Made by a program: the position numbers and the translations under genes. A stretch of DNA of 24,490 bases from an uncultured Oscillospiraceae bacterium (lineage in GTDB: Bacteria > Bacillota > Clostridia > Oscillospirales > Oscillospiraceae). Positions 1-6,718 of the stretch are shown piece after piece (the stretch's first letter is position 1; every line of letters begins with the position of its first letter). The DNA is taken from NCBI GenBank assembly GCA_934597535.1, contig CAKTRT010000017.1:1-24490 (forward strand), written 5' to 3'. The notes beneath the pieces were generated by a model. That model searched no databases. It was not told the DNA's origin and saw only the letters and a program-made list of their open reading frames with translations.

Positions 1-66
1 CTTCGTACCGTGTTCCCTGCCTTTGAAAACATTGATTTTACTGACTTTTTCATGTTTTCTTATTAG
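1..66 (+). CDS. Possible C-terminal end of an unidentified protein (partial)
   Basis: The first 22 codons in frame 1 are open and end in TAG at 64-66, giving a tail that finishes ENIDFTDFFMFSY. A clear plus-strand terminator hairpin begins on the stop codon itself, which is what the end of a plus-strand transcription unit would look like. Only 21 residues are visible and no family can be recognised. The alternative is that this is non-coding and the terminator serves a gene ending further left. Confidence is low because a 22-codon open frame can occur by chance. Confidence 0.3.
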   Translation, partial: LRTVFPAFENIDFTDFFMFSY

Positions 67-95
67 GAGGCGGGGAAGTCCGTCTCCCTTTTTTT
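66..95 (+). terminator. Rho-independent terminator
   Basis: GGAGGCGG (66-73) pairs with CCGTCTCC (80-87), with one G-U pair, around a 6-base loop. Seven T follow at 89-95. The T-run is only on the plus strand, so it terminates a gene entering from the left edge and lies convergent to the rodA end at 104. Confidence 0.75.
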
Positions 96-103
96 GAATT
101 TAG

Positions 104-1288
104 TTAGTTTATGAGCCATTCCGGCCGCGATCGTTTTTTGATGCCCGACACGACGCCCATCGCAGCGAACAGCGTCACAATCGACGAGCCGCCGTAGCTG
201 AAAAACGGCAGCGTCAGTCCGATGACCGGCAGCAGGAAGAGACACATGCCGAGGTTTGCGATCGTCTGAAAGATCAGCATCCCCGCCATGCCGACGCACA
301 CAAGGCTCTCCATGCGGCTCGGCGCTTCGCGCGCAACGATCAGGCAGCGGACAATGATCGCCAGCAGCAGCACAATGACGAGAAGGCAGCCGATAAAGCC
401 CAGCTCCTCGCCGCAGACGCAGAAGATGAAGTCCGTCTGCCGCTCGGGAAGGCTCCACTTAGCGGATGATTGCGTCTGCGTGCCTTGGAACAGCCCCTGC
501 CCCGTCAGCTTGCCCGAGCCGAGGGCGAGCATACCGCGTGTCTGCTGGAAGCCCTTTTTGTCCGGCTGATAGCTGTGGTCAAGGATGACCTTGATGCGGT
601 CGTACCAGTCCCCGCGCAGAAGGCCGAGGTTCCACGCGGCGAGAAACGCGCCCACCGCGCCGCCGATGCCGAGAATGATCCACCGCAGGGCAAAGCCCGC
701 GGCAAAGGCCATGCACAAAAAGGCGAAGAGATAGACAAGCCCGCTGCCCGCGTCCTTGGAGATGATATAGTAGAAGACAAACATCGCGCCCGCGTGCGCC
801 GTGGGCTGGATGACGTTCGCAAAGCTGCGCAGGTCGCGCTTTTCCTGCAAAAGCGCAAGCTGGCGCGCGAGCAGGAGGATGAAGGTGATCTTCACGATCT
901 CGGCAGGCTGGACGGTGATGGGAAAATTCTCCAAAAAACCAACGCCAAGACTCTCGCCGATGTCGTTCACGCCGAGCCATGCGCGGTTTCCGTTTCGCGT
1001 GAGGCCAAAGGGCGTGCGCAGCAGCAGGATGAAGCCGAAGTTGAAGATGAGCAGCCATTTCCATTTTTTGCTCAATTCCCCCACATCGACCGCCGAAAAG
1101 AAGAAGTACAGAAGCACGCCGATCAGCAGTCCGAAGCCCTGAATGGCGACGTATTTGAGCGTGCCGCGAAAGTGCGTGGCGCTTGCGATGAGCACCATGC
1201 CGTAGAGCGTGGAGACCGTACACAGCGCCAGCAGCACAAGGTCGGACTGGCGCACCACATCGGCCAAGAACGCTCTGACCTTTCCCAT
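104..1288 (-). CDS. rodA: RodA/FtsW-family SEDS peptidoglycan polymerase
   Basis: This 394-residue polytopic membrane protein belongs to the SEDS family, which polymerises lipid II into glycan strands together with a class B penicillin-binding protein. Visible family motifs are NGNRAWL (about 99-105), QPAEIVK (127-133), SKDAGSGLV (177-185, with D179 in the position of the catalytic aspartate), the GQGLFQGTQTQSS loop with LPERQTDFIF (about 263-289) and SYGGSS near 364-369. About ten hydrophobic segments are spread over its length. I chose the ATG at 1288 because AGGAG lies just upstream on the minus strand; reading further upstream gives non-membrane sequence that overlaps tsaE. It is more RodA-like than FtsW-like by length and loop pattern, but that split is inference. 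It is a single-gene unit with its own promoter, divergent from tsaE. Confidence 0.88.
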   Translation of the reverse strand: MGKVRAFLADVVRQSDLVLLALCTVSTLYGMVLIASATHFRGTLKYVAIQGFGLLIGVLLYFFFSAVDVGELSKKWKWLLIFNFGFILLLRTPFGLTRNGNRAWLGVNDIGESLGVGFLENFPITVQPAEIVKITFILLLARQLALLQEKRDLRSFANVIQPTAHAGAMFVFYYIISKDAGSGLVYLFAFLCMAFAAGFALRWIILGIGGAVGAFLAAWNLGLLRGDWYDRIKVILDHSYQPDKKGFQQTRGMLALGSGKLTGQGLFQGTQTQSSAKWSLPERQTDFIFCVCGEELGFIGCLLVIVLLLAIIVRCLIVAREAPSRMESLVCVGMAGMLIFQTIANLGMCLFLLPVIGLTLPFFSYGGSSIVTLFAAMGVVSGIKKRSRPEWLIN

Positions 1289-1323
1289 GATCTCACGCTC
1301 CTTTCGTACAAAAACTGCAGTGT

Positions 1324-1352
1324 ATTGTACCACATTTTCGTGCGCCTGTAAA
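1324..1352 (-). promoter_or_regulatory. Sigma-A-type promoter for rodA
   Basis: On the minus strand TTTACA (1347-1352) and TACAAT (1324-1329) are separated by 17 bases. The predicted start lies about 30 bases before the rodA ATG, leaving room for the AGGAG site. Confidence 0.7.
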
Positions 1353-1384
1353 CGCACTTTTCCCGGAAAAGCGCGGAAAAAGAA

Positions 1385-1413
1385 TTGTAAAGCCGTGATC
1401 GCTGTGCTATACT
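1385..1413 (+). promoter_or_regulatory. Sigma-A-type promoter for tsaE-tsaB(-upp)
   Basis: TTGTAA (1385-1390) and TATACT (1408-1413) are 17 bases apart. A TG at 1405-1406 makes an extended -10. This promoter is back to back with the rodA promoter. Confidence 0.75.
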
Positions 1414-1454
1414 GTCTGGTAATATGGGTTAGAATGGGGTCAGGAGGCGAAGAA

Positions 1455-1883
1455 ATGCAGTTTGTGTCACACAGCGCGGAGGAGACCGAGCGCTTCGGCG
1501 AAGCGCTCGCGCACGATCTTCGAGCGGGCGACGTGCTCGCCTTCACCGGCTCGCTCGGCATGGGAAAGACCGCCTTCACGCGCGGTCTTGCGCGCGGTCT
1601 CGGCTGCCGCTCTCGCGTCACAAGCCCGACGTTCACCATCGTGAACGAATACGAGGGGAAAACGCCGCTCTTCCATTTTGATATGTACCGCCTCGGCTCG
1701 TCGGACGAGCTGTTCGACATCGGTTGGGACGATTATCTTGCCCGCGGCGGCGTATGCGCCGTCGAATGGAGCGAGCGCATATCCGATGCGCTGCCGGACG
1801 GCACGATCTTCGTTGATATCGCCCGCGGCGAAAAGGGCGCGGATTCGCGCATCATCACGGTCACGGGAGGCAGATTCGCATGA
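1455..1883 (+). CDS. tsaE: TsaE, tRNA t6A biosynthesis ATPase
   Basis: TsaE is the small ATPase that works with TsaB and TsaD to attach the threonylcarbamoyl group to A37 of ANN-decoding tRNAs. The 142-residue length is typical. The Walker A loop GSLGMGKT is at 32-39, followed by the family stretch RVTSPTFTIVNEYEG and then HFDMYRL. AVEWSE near the C-terminus is also characteristic (usual form VEWxE). The ATG at 1455 is preceded by AGGAGG at 1442-1447. The gene overlaps tsaB by four bases (ATGA at 1880-1883), so the two are translationally coupled. TsaD is not in this window. I see no defects in the sequence. Confidence 0.95.
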   Translation: MQFVSHSAEETERFGEALAHDLRAGDVLAFTGSLGMGKTAFTRGLARGLGCRSRVTSPTFTIVNEYEGKTPLFHFDMYRLGSSDELFDIGWDDYLARGGVCAVEWSERISDALPDGTIFVDIARGEKGADSRIITVTGGRFA

Positions 1884-2581
1884 AAATTCTCGCTCTGGAA
1901 ACATCGGCAAAGAGCGTTTCCTGCGCGGTGGTGGAAGACGGCGCGCCGCTCGCCTCCGCCTACCAGTGCACGGGGCTGACGCACAGCCGGACGCTGCTGC
2001 CGATGGTGGACGCAATGCTCAAAAACGCCGATCTGACGCTCGAGGATATCGGAGCCATCGCCATCGCGGCGGGGCCGGGCTCGTTCACGGGCCTTCGCAT
2101 CGGCATCGCGGCGGTCAAGGGCCTTGCGTGGGCGGCGGACAAGCCGTGTCTCGGTGTTTCGACGCTCGAAGCCATGGCGCAGAATGCCGCGCACATTGAC
2201 GGACTGATCGTCGGCGCGATGGACGCGCGCCGCGCTCAGATCTACAATGCGGTTTTTGAGGCGAAGGACGGCGCGCTGACGCGCCTGATCCCCGACCGCG
2301 CCATTTCCCTTGAAGCGCTCGCAGACGAGCTCGCAGGCGAGACGCGGCGCATCACTGTCCTCGGAGACGGCGGCACGCTGTGCTGGCGTTATCTCACAGA
2401 ACACGGCGCAAAGTGCCTGCTCGCGCCCGCAGCGCTCCTCTATCAAAACGCCGTGGGCGTTGGCCTTGCAGCTGAGCGCGCCTATGCGCGCGGTGAGGCG
2501 GTCAGCGCGCAGGCGCTTTTGCCCGTCTATCTCCGTCCCGCGCAGGCCGAACGGCTCAGAAGCGAAAAAGCAGACCGGTGA
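1880..2581 (+). CDS. tsaB: TsaB, tRNA t6A biosynthesis subunit
   Basis: TsaB is a non-catalytic ASKHA-fold protein that dimerises with TsaD in the t6A synthesis complex in the cytoplasm. The N-terminus [14 protein letters not shown] and the motif [11 protein letters not shown] (65-75) are diagnostic, and 233 residues is the normal length. The start overlaps the tsaE stop in an ATGA. In many Firmicutes tsaE-tsaB is followed by rimI and tsaD; here upp comes next after 46 bases, so the usual cluster is shortened. The family call is secure. Confidence 0.95.
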   Translation: MKILALETSAKSVSCAVVEDGAPLASAYQCTGLTHSRTLLPMVDAMLKNADLTLEDIGAIAIAAGPGSFTGLRIGIAAVKGLAWAADKPCLGVSTLEAMAQNAAHIDGLIVGAMDARRAQIYNAVFEAKDGALTRLIPDRAISLEALADELAGETRRITVLGDGGTLCWRYLTEHGAKCLLAPAALLYQNAVGVGLAAERAYARGEAVSAQALLPVYLRPAQAERLRSEKADR

Positions 2582-2627
2582 GCAAACAACATTTACATAT
2601 CATTTCATTTTAATGGAGGTCAAAGCA

Positions 2628-3272
2628 ATGGAAGCCAAATTCAACGACAAAGTACACATCATGAACCACCCCCTCGTCGCCCACAAGCTGACCATCATGC
2701 GCGATGAAAACACCAGCGTCAAGGATTTCCGCGAGCTCGTGTCCGAGATCGGCATGCTCATCACCTACGAAGCCACGCGCGACCTTCCGCTGACCACCAA
2801 ACATATCAAGACCCCCATCTGCGAAATGGACGCCCCCACGCTCGCGGGCAAGAAGTTCGTTGTCGTCCCCATTCTGCGCGCCGGTCTCGGCCTTGTTGAC
2901 GGCGTGCTGCGCATGGTGCCCTCCGCCCGCGTGGGTCACATCGGCATGTACCGCGACGAGGAAACGCTCGAGCCCCATCCCTACTTCTGCAAAATGCCCA
3001 AGGATGTCGCTGAGCGCGACGTGCTGATCGTTGATCCGATGCTTGCCACCGGCGGCTCTGCCTGCGAAGCCATCGGCGAGATGGTCAAGCGCGGCTGCAA
3101 GCACATCACGCTCATGGTGCTCGTCGCCGCTCCCGAGGGCATCAAGGCCGTTCAGGAGAAGTACCCCGACGTCAACATCTACGCCGGCGCACTCGATGAT
3201 CATCTCAACGAGCACGGCTACATCGTCCCCGGCCTCGGCGACGCGGGCGACCGCATTTTCGGCACGAAGTAA
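2628..3272 (+). CDS. upp: Uracil phosphoribosyltransferase
   Basis: The enzyme salvages uracil by joining it to PRPP to give UMP. The 214-residue length is close to the family norm of about 209. The PRPP-binding loop [14 protein letters not shown] is at about 132-145. The uracil-binding C-terminal region [13 protein letters not shown] is at about 197-209. I chose the ATG at 2628 because GGAGG lies at 2615-2619; an in-frame ATG at 2613 has no ribosome-binding site. It follows tsaB by 46 bases and may be read through from the tsaE promoter, since no separate promoter is obvious. No classical terminator with a T-run follows; the next feature is a cluster of hairpins. Confidence 0.96.
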   Translation: MEAKFNDKVHIMNHPLVAHKLTIMRDENTSVKDFRELVSEIGMLITYEATRDLPLTTKHIKTPICEMDAPTLAGKKFVVVPILRAGLGLVDGVLRMVPSARVGHIGMYRDEETLEPHPYFCKMPKDVAERDVLIVDPMLATGGSACEAIGEMVKRGCKHITLMVLVAAPEGIKAVQEKYPDVNIYAGALDDHLNEHGYIVPGLGDAGDRIFGTK

Positions 3273-3274
3273 CT

Positions 3275-3460
3275 TCAATGAAACCGACTTACGTCGCTTT
3301 CATTGAGAAAGATTCGCGTCGCTCTGTGCCTCATTGTCTGCACAAGCAGACAATTCGACACTCGCTTTGCGCAAAGAGTAATTCCTGACGCACATGTCGT
3401 CAGGAATTGCGATTTTAATTGTTTTCCGCCTGCGGGCGGAAAATGATACGAAGAATCTTC
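3275..3460. repeat. Cluster of consecutive hairpins between upp and the foldase gene
   Basis: At least four strong inverted repeats sit end to end. TCAATGAAA (3275-3283) pairs with TTTCATTGA (3298-3306) with extra inner pairs. ATTGTCTGC (3333-3341) pairs with GCAGACAAT (3346-3354). AATTCCTGACG (3380-3390) pairs with CGTCAGGAATT (3398-3408). TTTTCCGCC (3422-3430) pairs with GGCGGAAAA (3435-3443). Smaller palindromes are CTTTGCGCAAAG (3365-3376) and GAAGAATCTTC (3450-3460). AAGATTC near 3310 could also pair with GAATCTT near 3453 to enclose the middle hairpins. None has a run of five or more T after it. It looks like a mobile intergenic palindromic element or a structured RNA rather than a simple terminator. 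No coding potential is convincing. Confidence 0.6.
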
Positions 3461-3472
3461 ACAATTTTGCCA

Positions 3473-3501
3473 TTGCATTATCTCGCATCATTCGTTATAA
3501 T
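3473..3501 (+). promoter_or_regulatory. Sigma-A-type promoter for the parvulin foldase gene
   Basis: TTGCAT (3473-3478) and TATAAT (3496-3501) are separated by 17 bases, a near-consensus promoter. It lies immediately downstream of the hairpin cluster. Confidence 0.8.
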
Positions 3502-3503
3502 GA

Positions 3504-3545
3504 TTGGGCATTTTCAATAGCATTTTGCAAATCTGCAAAACCCAA
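3504..3545 (+). promoter_or_regulatory. Stem-loop in the 5' leader of the foldase mRNA
   Basis: TTTTGCA (3523-3529) pairs with TGCAAAA (3534-3540) around AATC. Outer arms TTGGG (3504-3508) and CCCAA (3541-3545) can close a larger stem. It lies between the promoter and the GAGAGGA ribosome-binding site at 3551-3557, so it may affect mRNA stability or translation. That role is inference. Confidence 0.45.
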
Positions 3546-3570
3546 TAATTGAGAGGACTGAACAAACAAA

Positions 3571-5013
3571 ATGAGTGCATCCAGAGAAAAGAAGAGCCGC
3601 CAGGAAAGTCTGGCAGGCGGTTATGTCGATCCCCGGACAAAGCGTGAAAAGGACGAGCAGGCGAAGGATCGCCGTACCAACGCCCTTTACATCGCCGTCG
3701 CCGTCATCTTTGTGATCGTCGGCATCGTTGTTACGGTCGCCAATTCCAAGGTGATCGAGCGCAAGGCCGACGCGCTCACCATCGGCAATGAGACCTACAC
3801 GGCCGCTGATGTGAGCTATTTTTACAACAATATCTACAGCAGCTTTGTCTCCAAGAATTCCTATTATCTGAGCGCTTATGGTCTGGACACTACCAAGTCG
3901 CTCAAGGAGCAGAGCTGCCCCATCAACGACGGCACCTGGTACGACTATTTCCGCGATCAGGCCATCACCAGCATGACCTCCTACTCCCTGCTTGCGCAGA
4001 AGGCGGAGGCCGAGGGCTTTGACGGCAGCGAGGCCGTGGAGCAGTCCGTGCAGGATACGTTTGCCGATCTGGACACTGCCGCCGCTTCCGCCGGTTACAC
4101 CCGCGCGCAGTACATCAAGGCCGTCTGCGGCCCGCTGGTCAACGAAAAGATCTTCGAGCGCAACATCCGCATGATGGCGCTGGCACAGGCCTATTCCAGC
4201 AGCTATGCCGACTCCCTGTCCTACACCGCTGAAGAGGTGCAGGCCGCTTACGACGCTGACCCCAAGAGCTATCAGAGCGCCGACATTGAGTACATTCTCT
4301 TCACCTCCGCTGCCGGCGACGACGCAACGGACGAAGAAAAGGCCGAGCTTCTCGAGCAGGCCAAGCAGAAGGCCGAGACCGCTCTCTCCCGCTATGCGCA
4401 GGGTGAGACGTTCGATGCCATCGGCGAGGATATGGAAGGCACCTACGCGCACATCGGCTATGCTGAAAACGGCGCTTCCGATATGCTGACCTGGGCGTTT
4501 GACGATGCCCGTCAGGAGGGCGACACCACCGTCGCCGCCTATGGCGAGAAGGGTTATTACGCTGTGCTCTTCCACTCCCGCAGCCGCAACGACTATCACA
4601 CGGTTTCCGTGCGTCATATCCTTGTTGACAGCGAGGAGAAGGCCAACGAGCTCCTGCAGCAGTACAACGACGGCGAGAAGACCGAGGACGCCTTCGCCGC
4701 GCTGGCCGTCGCCAACTCCACCGACCCCGGCAGCGCCAGCAACGGCGGCCTGTACTCCAACATCTACAAGGGTGAGATGGTCCCCTCTTTCGAGGACTGG
4801 TGCTTCGATCCCGCGCGCCAGAGCGGCGACACGGGCATCGTCGAGTCCAGCAACGGCTATCACGTGATGTACTTCGTCGAGACCAATCCCCAGCCCTACT
4901 GGTACTACAAGGCTGACCTTGATCTCAAGAACGACGCTTACGACGAGTGGTACGCCGGTATCACCGACGGCGTTGAGACCGAGCAGCTTGACGGCATGAA
5001 GTACGTCGGCTGA
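3571..5013 (+). CDS. Membrane-anchored parvulin-type peptidyl-prolyl isomerase (PrsA/SurA-like)
   Basis: This 480-residue protein has a basic, lysine/arginine-rich cytosolic N-terminus (1-36) and one membrane segment (about 38-58). A long extracytoplasmic part follows. It contains an N-terminal SurA-like chaperone region and a parvulin rotamase domain at about 340-440, marked by VSVRHILVDS (RHIL at 348-351), NGGLYSNIYKGEMVPSFE and SNGYHVMYF. Such proteins fold secreted proteins outside the membrane. It has no lipobox cysteine, so unlike Bacillus PrsA it is held by a transmembrane helix. The start has a weak GAGAGGA site 13 bases upstream, longer spacing than its neighbours. It is a single-gene unit between its own promoter and a strong terminator. 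The precise client set is unknown. Confidence 0.85.
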   Translation: MSASREKKSRQESLAGGYVDPRTKREKDEQAKDRRTNALYIAVAVIFVIVGIVVTVANSKVIERKADALTIGNETYTAADVSYFYNNIYSSFVSKNSYYLSAYGLDTTKSLKEQSCPINDGTWYDYFRDQAITSMTSYSLLAQKAEAEGFDGSEAVEQSVQDTFADLDTAAASAGYTRAQYIKAVCGPLVNEKIFERNIRMMALAQAYSSSYADSLSYTAEEVQAAYDADPKSYQSADIEYILFTSAAGDDATDEEKAELLEQAKQKAETALSRYAQGETFDAIGEDMEGTYAHIGYAENGASDMLTWAFDDARQEGDTTVAAYGEKGYYAVLFHSRSRNDYHTVSVRHILVDSEEKANELLQQYNDGEKTEDAFAALAVANSTDPGSASNGGLYSNIYKGEMVPSFEDWCFDPARQSGDTGIVESSNGYHVMYFVETNPQPYWYYKADLDLKNDAYDEWYAGITDGVETEQLDGMKYVG

Positions 5014-5030
5014 TCTCCCTTCCGTCTGAA

Positions 5031-5060
5031 AAGCTGCCGGTCACTGACCGGCAGCTTTTT
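5031..5060 (+). terminator. Rho-independent terminator after the foldase gene
   Basis: AAGCTGCCGGTC (5031-5042) and GACCGGCAGCTT (5046-5057) form a perfect 12-base stem with a 3-base loop, ending in TTTTT (5056-5060). Confidence 0.93.
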
Positions 5061-5093
5061 ATCGCCATTAGCCTTTTCTTGAGGAGCTTACTT

Positions 5094-5825
5094 ATGAACG
5101 ATCAGTTTTTACGCACGCAGATGCTGCTTGGCGCAGATGCCATGGAGCGCCTGTGCCGCAGCCATGTGGCGGTGTTCGGTCTCGGCGGCGTCGGCAGCTA
5201 CGCGGTCGAAGCGCTGGTGCGCTCCGGCATCGGTGAGCTGACGCTCATCGACGATGACAGCGTGAGCGTCACGAACCTGAACCGCCAACTGGAAGCACTG
5301 CACTCCACTGTCGGCCAGGACAAGACCGATGCCGTTGCCGCGCGGTGCCGCGACATCAACCCCGGCATCGTGCTCCACACGATCTGCGCACGCTACGACG
5401 CTGCGCACCGCGAGGCGTTCTTTTCCGCGCACTATGACTATATCATTGACGCGATCGACACGGTGTCGAGCAAGCTCGACCTGATTGAAAGTGCGCTCTC
5501 GCGCGGCATTCCGATCATCTCCGCCCTCGGCACGGGCAACAAGACCGACCCGTCTCAGCTGCGCATTGACGACATCTCCAAAACCTACAACTGCTCGCTT
5601 GCGCGCGTGATGCGCAAGGAGCTGCGTGAGCGCGGCATCAGGCACCTGCGCGTAGCCTACTCCCCTGAGCTGCCCGCAAAGCCTGAGGCGCTGGAAGCCC
5701 CGCCCCCCGGTCGTCGCAGCGTACCGGCAAGTCTCACATGGGTCCCCGGCTGCGCGGGGCTGATGATGGCCGGCGATGTGGTCCTCACGCTCGCCAACGG
5801 CGGGAAAGCAGGGGCGGCGGAATGA
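5094..5825 (+). CDS. tcdA: tRNA threonylcarbamoyladenosine dehydratase (TcdA)
   Basis: TcdA is an E1-like ATPase that cyclises t6A37 in tRNA to ct6A. At 243 residues it has the adenylation-domain motifs VFGLGGVGSYAVEALVRSG (nucleotide loop G29-x-G31-G32-x-G34), LIDDDSVSVTNLNRQ (52-65), a conserved DAIDTV, and the C-terminal signature NCSLARVMRKELRERG. The ATG at 5094 has GAGGAG at 5081-5086; an in-frame ATG at 5079 has no ribosome-binding site. It overlaps the following DUF554 gene by four bases. Functionally it acts on the product of the TsaE/TsaB pathway encoded 3 kb to the left, though in a separate transcript. A generic ThiF/MoeB-like protein is the alternative, but the RVMRKELR region favours TcdA. 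Confidence 0.92.
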   Translation: MNDQFLRTQMLLGADAMERLCRSHVAVFGLGGVGSYAVEALVRSGIGELTLIDDDSVSVTNLNRQLEALHSTVGQDKTDAVAARCRDINPGIVLHTICARYDAAHREAFFSAHYDYIIDAIDTVSSKLDLIESALSRGIPIISALGTGNKTDPSQLRIDDISKTYNCSLARVMRKELRERGIRHLRVAYSPELPAKPEALEAPPPGRRSVPASLTWVPGCAGLMMAGDVVLTLANGGKAGAAE

Positions 5826-6508
5826 TCCCGACCGGAGTCCTCGTCAACGCCGCCGCGATCGCGGCGGGCAGCCTTGCCGGCATTCTGCTGGGGAAATTTA
5901 TCCCCGCGCGGCTCAACGACGCCGTAGAAAAGGGCGTAGCCCTATGCGTGCTTTACATCGGCGTTGATGGGATGCTCGCGGGCGAAAACACGCTCGTCGC
6001 TATCCTGTCCATCGTGCTCGGCGCGCTCATCGGTGAAGCGCTGCGCCTCGACGACCGCGTGCATGCGTTGGGCGACTGGGTCGAGCGGAAATTCGGCGGT
6101 CAGCGGTCAGGTGTGTCCCTTTCCGAAGGCTTTGTCTCCACCTCTCTCCTTTTCTGTGTGGGGGCAATGGCCATCATGGGCGCGCTGGATTCCGGCCTGA
6201 CCGGAGATCACGCCACACTCTACGCCAAATCCACACTTGACGGCATCACCGCCATCGTCTACTCCTCCACCATGGGCATCGGCGTAGCACTCTCGGCCAT
6301 TCCCGTTCTGATCTACGAGGGACTGATCGTGCTCGGCGCGTCCGTCATCGGGCCGTATCTGACCGAAGCCGTTATCCTTGAGATGAAATGCGTCGGCTCG
6401 ATCCTGATCCTCGGCCTGTCGCTCAACATGCTGGGACTCACAAAGCTCAAGGTCATGAATTATGTCCCCGCTGTCTTTCTGCCCATTCTGCTGTGCAGAT
6501 TTCTGTAA
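5822..6508 (+). CDS. DUF554 (YqgA-type) integral membrane protein
   Basis: The 228-residue protein has six to seven hydrophobic segments and the DUF554 pattern: an N-terminal IPTGVLVNAAAIAAGSLAG, then LIGEALRLDDRVHALGDW, SLSEGFVSTSLLFCVGAMAIMGALDSGL and DGITAIVYSSTMGIGVALSA. The family is common in Firmicutes and its biochemical role is not established; transport has been guessed. The ATG overlaps the tcdA stop (ATGA at 5822-5825), so translation is coupled. I see nothing in the sequence that links its function to tRNA modification. A strong terminator follows. Confidence 0.88.
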   Translation: MIPTGVLVNAAAIAAGSLAGILLGKFIPARLNDAVEKGVALCVLYIGVDGMLAGENTLVAILSIVLGALIGEALRLDDRVHALGDWVERKFGGQRSGVSLSEGFVSTSLLFCVGAMAIMGALDSGLTGDHATLYAKSTLDGITAIVYSSTMGIGVALSAIPVLIYEGLIVLGASVIGPYLTEAVILEMKCVGSILILGLSLNMLGLTKLKVMNYVPAVFLPILLCRFL

Positions 6509-6519
6509 AATGTCAAAGG

Positions 6520-6546
6520 CGTCCCGCCGCAGCGGGGCGTTTTTTT
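6520..6546 (+). terminator. Rho-independent terminator after the DUF554 gene
   Basis: CGTCCCGC (6520-6527) pairs with GCGGGGCG (6532-6539), with one G-U pair, around CGCA. Seven T follow at 6540-6546. Confidence 0.9.
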
Positions 6547-6585
6547 GTCGCAGCAAAAAAATGTGACGAATTTATGAACATTCGA

Positions 6586-6614
6586 TTGACATTTTTTGTG
6601 CAAACTTGTAAAAT
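6586..6614 (+). promoter_or_regulatory. Sigma-A-type promoter of the dehydratase operon
   Basis: A perfect TTGACA (6586-6591) and TAAAAT (6609-6614) are 17 bases apart. This is the strongest -35 box in the window. The predicted start near 6621 leaves a leader of about 100 bases before the first ATG at 6719. Confidence 0.82.
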
Positions 6615-6646
6615 TGTTACAATGTGGTGGATTGTATGGGAACAAT
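6606..6646. promoter_or_regulatory. Candidate operator dyads overlapping the dehydratase promoter
   Basis: TTGTAA (6606-6611) and TTACAA (6617-6622) form a dyad with a 5-base centre that covers the -10 box. Within it ATTGT-T-ACAAT (6613-6623) is also palindromic. A second dyad, ATTGT (6631-6635) and ACAAT (6642-6646), lies just downstream. A repressor bound here would block initiation. The half-site resembles TTGT/ACAA-type sites such as Rex boxes but does not match that consensus length, so no regulator is assigned. Confidence 0.45.
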
Positions 6647-6718
6647 GTCCATTTCGCAGCTCACTTTGCAAAACGCCGCGGCCCCCTTGCAAAATAACAC
6701 ACTGGGAGGACTTTCCTG

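Noticed and set aside
3275..3460. CRISPR array
   Set aside because: The hairpins differ from one another in sequence; there are no identical repeats with regular spacers and no cas genes.
3275..3478. A 67-residue minus-strand open frame in the hairpin cluster
   Set aside because: It is made of the palindromes themselves, shows no family motif and has no convincing ribosome-binding site.
3514..4863. A 449-residue minus-strand open frame opposite the foldase gene
   Set aside because: Low-complexity V/G/A/L-rich shadow with no ribosome-binding site; the plus-strand gene has promoter, domain motifs and terminator.
6606..6622. A canonical Rex box
   Set aside because: The dyad is 17 bases with inner bases unlike the 18-base Rex consensus; kept only as an unassigned operator candidate.
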